Assembly (NCBI GenBank): GCA_002104985.1
Contig: MCGO01000141.1
Location: 1-64,000, forward strand
Reading direction: 5' to 3'
Length of the DNA: 64,000 nt
Source of the DNA: Rhizoclosmatium globosum
Taxonomy: Eukaryota > Chytridiomycota > Chytridiomycetes > Chytridiales > Chytriomycetaceae
Part shown: positions 58,443 through 64,000 of the stretch, in pieces
Numbering within the stretch: the stretch's first letter is position 1
How the letters are laid out: each line of letters begins with the position of its first letter
Position numbers and translations under genes: made by a program
The notes under the pieces: generated by a model
Database searches by the model: none
What the model was told of the DNA's origin: nothing
What the model saw: only the letters and a program-made list of their open reading frames with translations

Positions 58443-59992
58443 AGAAGAGCTGCACAAAGACGGAAAATGTTCCATTGAGTTGACACTGACATTCCAAGTG
58501 TTGACAAAGCTTCTTGAGTTGCTTTGAATTCTTCAACATCATTCATATTCTTGACGATGCCGGCTCGTCCTTGGTTCAGGTAATGGAAAGACTCCCATTT
58601 ATCGAGGCCGAGTTGTTCCTTTTCGGCGGCAGGCGCAGCTGCACACAGTTGGTAGAAAATATGGTAGTTTCGCTCTTTGAGGATGTATTAGTCGAGGAAT
58701 CCAAAAAGATTGGACCCACCAGTGTCAGGTTGAAAAATCAAACGTGAACGCTCCAGTAGGTATGTCCTAATTTGTGCGCCCGTAATTCTGACGCTGCCAG
58801 AGCTTGGGTCTGAGAAAAAGAGCTTGACAAATTTACCGAATCGAGAAGAATTGTCGTTGCGCGTTGTTTTTGCGTTACCAAAAGACTGATAGAAATCGAT
58901 TGAGTACGGTCATTGAAATGTTACGACCTTACTTCTAAAATAGGGTTGGAAGCAAGCACAGCATCTCTGTTTCACTCTTGTGTTGAGATGTCATGGTTTC
59001 GGGTCGCATGAGAGCTTCTAATGAATCAATCTTGCTGAGAGCATCAACTTGCGCCAGATATTCCATAATGTATTTTGTGGATTGGGTCTTTCCGGCACCA
59101 CTTTCACCGGAAACAATAACGGATTGGTTCTTTCCTTCAAGCATGGCTCGGTAACATTCTTCCGCAATCCCGTACTGTTTTTACATTAAAATCGAACGTT
59201 GAAATAAGCAACTTACGATATGGGGAGGTAATGGTGATGGTTCGTGTCGTTTACTTCCGATATATTCTCGCATCGTTTCAGGCGAATACAAATCCACGTT
59301 CTGAAAAGGATTCATGGCAATCAAAACCATTCCTGAATACGTGTAAATATTGCCTGAAGCAAATCGGTTTTTGATTCCCCAGAAAACAGCAGGTCTAAGC
59401 AATAGTGAGATAGCTGTAGGATGCAATCGAATGCCTTACTCATGCAAATATGAAAGCAGCGATAGATCCTCTACTTCATCCTAATGGCAAAAAAGTGCAT
59501 TCATTAGTTTGGAGTTCGACCATCGAATCCATTTAATGTCACCATAAAATCTGGGTTTTTGAGCGGCGGCAGATCAGCATTCGACGCAAGCGAAGCTACA
59601 GCAACTGAGTAGTTTAATTCCTACAATTAATAACAGTAACAAGTCTCATCAGTTTTGGTTCAAGACAACAAACAAAACTTTGAACCAACTTCGTCTTTTG
59701 AACCAATTCTAAACTTGATTTTGAGGTTTCCATCGACCAAAACCGAATCGCATTGCGCCTCGGCCAAGCACCAGCCCTCGATTTTGTCGGGAAAGTAGCT
59801 GGATTGTCAGAGTGAGAGTGAGTGAGTGTCAGCAAGGAGGTAGCACGGGTCTTACGCTTGAGAACCCTGTCACCGATTGAGTGAGATCGAAGTGGGTGCA
59901 ATCAATGCTCTTACCTTTCGGTAGTCCAGAAGGGCTTTGCTCACATCGATCCCCTTGCATCCTTTGGGTGTTGGGGCTGGTGGAATGCCCAT
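58108..59992 (-). pseudogene. Truncated myosin B' (5' half only)
   Basis: Starts at ATG 59992, with the same exons as myosin B, including the micro-exon at 59866-59856, and stops at the duplication junction at 58108 inside the [13 protein letters not shown] exon. Compared with B, one base is missing near 58966 (GCATCTCTG against GCATCTTCTG), which shifts the frame right after the P-loop exon. Both truncation and frameshift make it a pseudogene. Otherwise it is nearly identical to B. Confidence 0.9.
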
Positions 59993-60273
59993 CTCTTTTT
60001 TGGATGAATGAAATAAACGGTAGAACTTCAAGAAACAAATAAATATTGAACTTCAACAAAGCGAGGAAGAGCTGGATTCTTATTTTATGAATATAATATA
60101 AACGTTTCCCAAATGATTTGCCTTTGGCTCCAATTTTATGCAAGTTAATGGGTGCATAACAAATCTGAGTTGATTAAGTCACCGTCTATTTCTGACATCG
60201 GGTAATTTCTGGGGATAATGGGGAACGCCAGGGAAACGCCTTCATTTTAACATCAAAAACTCCAAAAATAACT

Positions 60274-60747
60274 ATGAAAATTACCAAACTCCACATGACC
60301 AGCGCTACCACACTCAACGAGAGTGAGGCAAGCATGAACTCCGGCAGAAGCAGCCCAACATCCACGCATCTCCACTTCAACGTGCAAACCAATCGACGTA
60401 TTGCATTTGTAGTCCCACAAACCCCAGTACAGGCTCTATCGGCTATCGATGCACCAGAAGCTACCACGATTTCACCTATGAAGGTGATATCCTGGTTGAA
60501 GTGGTTAACCAATTCAATCTTCAAGCACCAGCTAAAAATTAAAGAGCATGAGGCGCAAATTGAAAGGCATGAGGCGCAAATTGAAAGACGACGGCTAAAA
60601 ATTGAAGAGCTTGAGGCGCAAGCTGCACAGGCAGCAACACAACTTGCGTACATCGTTGCTAGATTGGCTAGGTTGGAGAATCAAAACGTATACCAACAAC
60701 GCCATTGCACATGTGGTGCAGCTGTACAAATGGTTTTGGTTCAGTAA
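60274..60747 (+). CDS. Small coiled-coil protein between myosins, copy 2
   Basis: 157 residues from ATG 60274 (MKITKLHMTSATTLNESEAS), seven codons upstream of the start left in copy 1. The repeat region is shorter and rearranged (HEAQIERHEAQIERRRLK) and the Ala-rich stretch is reduced. The N-terminal 90 and the C-terminal 17 residues are almost unchanged between copies, while the repeat array varies. Intact frame conservation after duplication mildly supports a real protein. Confidence 0.5.
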   Translation: MKITKLHMTSATTLNESEASMNSGRSSPTSTHLHFNVQTNRRIAFVVPQTPVQALSAIDAPEATTISPMKVISWLKWLTNSIFKHQLKIKEHEAQIERHEAQIERRRLKIEELEAQAAQAATQLAYIVARLARLENQNVYQQRHCTCGAAVQMVLVQ

Positions 60748-60834
60748 TCTTATTTCTTTTTTTTAATTAATGTATAATGCTTTAATAAACAAAATCCAAA
60801 AGTTCCGAGTTTCAATGCTTCTATTACCGGCATT

Positions 60835-62264
60835 GAGTGAGTCGGCGATTCGAGCCCAAAGTCGGCAATCCCGGCCCACCCCAAAAAACTTCCAGCTGCA
60901 TTTACCGCAGAACCCGTCGAGATTCATTCCTCAAATAAATTACAAACATTGTAAATTACGCAATGATATTATTATTAAGAAGGCTTAGGCCAGTCTGTTT
61001 GTTTTAATTAGTTAGGTCCAGGTTTCTAACTCAACACTTCATCTTCAACAACGCACTGAGGCAGCTTTTTCCACTCATTTCATTCACGCACATCAGATAT
61101 CAACCATTTATTTATTGGATTTTATTGTAGTTAATGCAATTATCATTGTCTCCTTCGAATAATAGACTGTTGTTTGAAACTACCACCAACTATTTTGGAA
61201 TTGGCGACTCTTCTGATAAGTTATTATCTATGCTCGTTGTTCTGTTAACTATTTTATTTGATTAGTCGAGAGTTTTAGGCTTTAAGCTATCTGGGAACTG
61301 TAATTATTTGGGTTATGACATTGTTACATTCTATTCGGCTTTACTTCTGAGCCTTTTTATTTGAGAGCGTCCCGTGCTGCGAATGATATAAACAAGTACT
61401 AATAAATAAATCTGTGGAAGCTGAGGATGTTACCTTGTTCTGGGGACCTTCTAGAAAATTGCATTTTTCAAGGTGATCTTCTTTCATGCACCAGCCGTTG
61501 AATCAGCGGGAATTACGAGCAATGAACTTATAATAGTAATATTTATACAATTAAAATTCACAAATGTTCAACTGTAAGCCTGCACAATTTGTTTCAAGGA
61601 GTGGCTCTTGGAAGGGTTGGTAGCCACAAATCCTAGCTGCCTCAACGTTTATGCAGTTCTGCTGAGAGTGTGCGTGAATATAGTATAAACAATAAATAAT
61701 ACTTAGCGAAAGTTTGAAGTTTCTGCAATCAAAGCTTCTAGCGCAAATAATGGTAGATTTTTACAATTCTATCCCGTAACAATACGCACTTTCCTTACGT
61801 TCAAACGTCCTATACTTCTGAGGAGAGCAATATGTTTATATTTTAATACAGTTTATATAATTTATTGGACAGTAAGAGATACGCCAGATGAACTGGACTT
61901 GTTTAAATTTTTTGTATCATTTTCAAGAGAGCGGCAAAGAAGGAGGAAGACTCTGAGCTCCCTCTTATATATTTTAAAAGCATAAACTATTTATTTTCTT
62001 TTACTTCCTGCATTTTTAGGTGGTTATGATAGCTGTGAGAGGAGCTATAAGCCAAGATGTTGCATTCAACATAAACCTGGCACTACTCCTCACCATTCTT
62101 TCCAAACCGCACATTCTTCTGCCATTTCATAGTATTTTATATTATCTTTAATATTCACATAGTTTCGTGATACGAAATAAAACGAAAATTGAGTTATTCA
62201 TTGTTTTATCAGTTTTGGAGTGGGCCGGGATTGCCGACTTTGGGCTCGAATCGCCGACTCACTC
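60835..62264 (+). mobile_element. 1.43-kb element with 48-bp inverted ends
   Basis: Begins GAGTGAGTCGGCGATTCGAG and ends with its reverse complement. The ends match over 48 bp (60835-60882 and 62217-62264) with one mismatch. ATT lies on both sides (60832-60834 and 62265-62267), and the first duplication unit at about 56691 shows the empty site with the length expected for a 3-bp target duplication. The interior is AT-rich and has no transposase frame, so it is non-autonomous. A 3-bp duplication would suit PIF/Harbinger or CACTA-like elements; this is only a suggestion. Confidence 0.9.
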
Positions 62265-62451
62265 ATTTTTGGTCTATTGTTCAAACTTCATTGAGATAAA
62301 TTCTATCCTGTTATTCATTTAATTATTGTACATAGACTTGAAATAGCAAACGAAAGGAAGACGAGAGAGAGAGAGAGAGAGAAAGATGGATTACCTATGT
62401 TAGTTTTCTCTGAACTTTAATTTGACTGGAAAGTAGAGTGATCCAAACTGG

Positions 62452-64000
62452 ATGCACCAAGACGAGGTTGTAGCATCCCTGCTGCTAGACTATCGGCTGG
62501 TAAGTACTTTTCATAGTATTAACTATTCACTGACGCTGCCATGTTTCTCCAGGGAACAATAGCGTAAGCCAGTCCCAACATGGCAACCCACAGACACATC
62601 CAACTAAACCACGTTAAAGATACTTCCCCGACAAGACCGAAGGATGGATTACAGGCTTCGCAAGCAGTGACCCAGTCGTCGATGGATCCACTGTTCAGAT
62701 GCAGTTTCAGTTGGCAAATGGGCTGGTGAGGACACCCTTATTGTCGTGCAAATTGGCTGAATCACAGTCTTCAGCCTCACTCTGTCCGGATACCTCTTGC
62801 CTCTCTGACGAAGCTGACGAAAGAAGGAAGCTTACCGCCGTTAAAGAATCCGGATTTATTGGTGTGTGGGCCTGAAACATGTTGGGGGTTTGCTGACTAC
62901 ACTTTCTGCAGGATCAAGTGGAGGACCTTTCGCTCCTTTCTTACCTTCATGAGTATGTACACTTTTTATGCAAACGGATGGTTCTAATCGGTACACCACA
63001 CAGGCCTGCCGTCTTGTATGGTCTCCGAAATCGATTTACAGCGAAACAGATATATACCTACTCTGGCATGGTCCTCATTGCCATGAACCCCTTCGAAAAG
63101 CTGGACATGTATTCTTCTGACGTTATGAAAGAGTTCTCTGGCAAGAAACGAGATGAAGTTGTTCCACATATTGTGAGTTTGCTTACATCACCACTCTATT
63201 GATTGTGGCTAAAAACAAAAAATGTAGTATGGTATCGCTGAAGAGTGTTATCGTGCAATGTTGGACGGAAAGAATCAGTCTGTTGTGATTTCAGGTGAAA
63301 GTGGGGCAGGAAAGACTCAATCGACTCGGTATATCATGCAATACCTCGCGCTCGCTGATTCTCTTGGAAAAAATGGGAATTTGGGAAGCAGTACAACAGA
63401 AGACGCAGTGTTGGCCTCAAACCCGATCCTTGAAGCCTTTGGTAACGCCAAGACGACAAGGAATGATAACTCGTCTCGATTTGGAAAGTTTATTCAACTC
63501 TTCTTTTCGGATCCTTTGGCGGGAAATGTGAGAATTACTGGTGCACAGGTCAAGACATATTTGTTGGAACGATCTCGGTTGATTTCGCAGCCGGATACTG
63601 GTCTGTATTTCGGAGTTTAAGCGTTTTATACTAACTAAACCGTCAAAAAAGAACGAAATTATCACATCTTTTACCAGCTTTGCGCGGGCGCTCCTTTGGC
63701 TGAGAAAGAAGAATTGGGTCTTGGTTCTTGGGAATCATATCATTATTTGCGACAAGGAAACGCTGGCGTCATGCCAAAAGTAGACGATGTTGAAGAGTTC
63801 AAAATCACGCAAGAAGCATTTTCAACTCTTGGTGTCAAAGTTTCTGTCCAGTGGAGCATCTTCAAACTCTGTGCTGCTTTACTTCACATCGGAAATATTT
63901 TTATTAGCGATTCTGGAGGTGCGGCTAGTATTTCTGAGTCCGATTCTTCGTTGATGAAAGCTTGCGAACTGTTGGGACTCAGTTCTAAAGATTTTTTGAA
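62452..64000 (+). CDS. Class V-type myosin C' (5' part, runs off the window)
   Basis: ATG 62452, micro-exon 62553-62563, then the same exons as myosin [40 protein letters not shown], and [20 protein letters not shown]. It continues past the duplication breakpoint with [31 protein letters not shown], and [19 protein letters not shown] to the edge. The intron before ERNYH (63601-63650) has a GTCTGT donor where truncated C has GTATGT, and shows a TACTAAC branch-point-like sequence. It is the intact continuation of the original C gene. The motor class is judged from the motor only; the tail lies outside. Confidence 0.88.

Larger units (their letters stand above)
58108..64000. repeat. Tandem duplication, unit 2 (continues past the window)
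   Basis: The second copy of 53875-58105: truncated B', the intergenic region and the start of C'. It is longer than unit 1 because a 1.43-kb element sits at 60835-62264. The copy of the unit itself ends in C' near 63668; beyond that the sequence is the original continuation of C. Confidence 0.9.

Overview
The window is nuclear DNA of a fungus, most likely a chytrid (Chytridiomycota; an inference from gene content, with no marker gene settling it). Genes are packed on both strands, with frequent short spliceosomal introns (about 45-100 nt) that are mostly GT-AG and at least once GC-AG. The families are fungal: a Hoy1/Grf10-type homeobox factor, a PIF1 helicase, mitochondrial Grx5, an AMPK-related kinase, several class V-type myosins and degenerate-ankyrin proteins. 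There are three tRNA genes (Cys, initiator Met, Gln).

Layout. 1-2130: dispersed repeats, including one complete fold-back-like element. 2134-15174: a gene-rich block (small membrane protein, lysophospholipid acyltransferase, MARK/KIN1-like kinase, tandem DsbA/GST-kappa protein, a secreted lectin with an in-frame stop, an unrecognised protein built of duplicated exons, PIF1 helicase). 15175-20217: tRNA-Cys, tRNA-iMet, a cluster of the same repeats and decayed gene copies. 20218-26856: homeobox factor, F-box-like/ankyrin protein, Grx5, NIPA-like transporter. 26857-28565: tRNA-Gln and a GC-rich minisatellite. 28566-47783: a small hypothetical gene, an ankyrin-DysF-FYVE-RING protein, myosin A, a DUF2087 protein, a C2H2 zinc-finger protein, a long coiled-coil protein and a Gly/Ser-rich surface protein. 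48217-50084: a PstS-like receptor-type gene broken by a transposon. 50294-64000: a myosin cluster in which myosin B and myosin C are divergent neighbours.

The myosin cluster carries the clearest structural story. A tandem duplication of about 4.2 kb (53875-58105) has both ends inside genes. It left intact outer copies (B, and C' running off the window) and two truncated inner copies joined tail to tail (C and B'). A 1.43-kb inverted-repeat element later inserted into the second copy, and the first copy preserves its empty site. All five myosin N-termini share an 11-nt micro-exon, and myosins A and B share a 139-bp identical patch that looks like gene conversion.

These are mostly independent eukaryotic genes, not operons. 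The linked themes are membrane traffic and motility (myosins, FYVE-RING protein, acyltransferase) and local genome remodelling by transposons, tandem duplication and exon duplication. Exon boundaries were read by eye from splice signals and frame continuity, so single-exon errors are possible in the many-exon genes.
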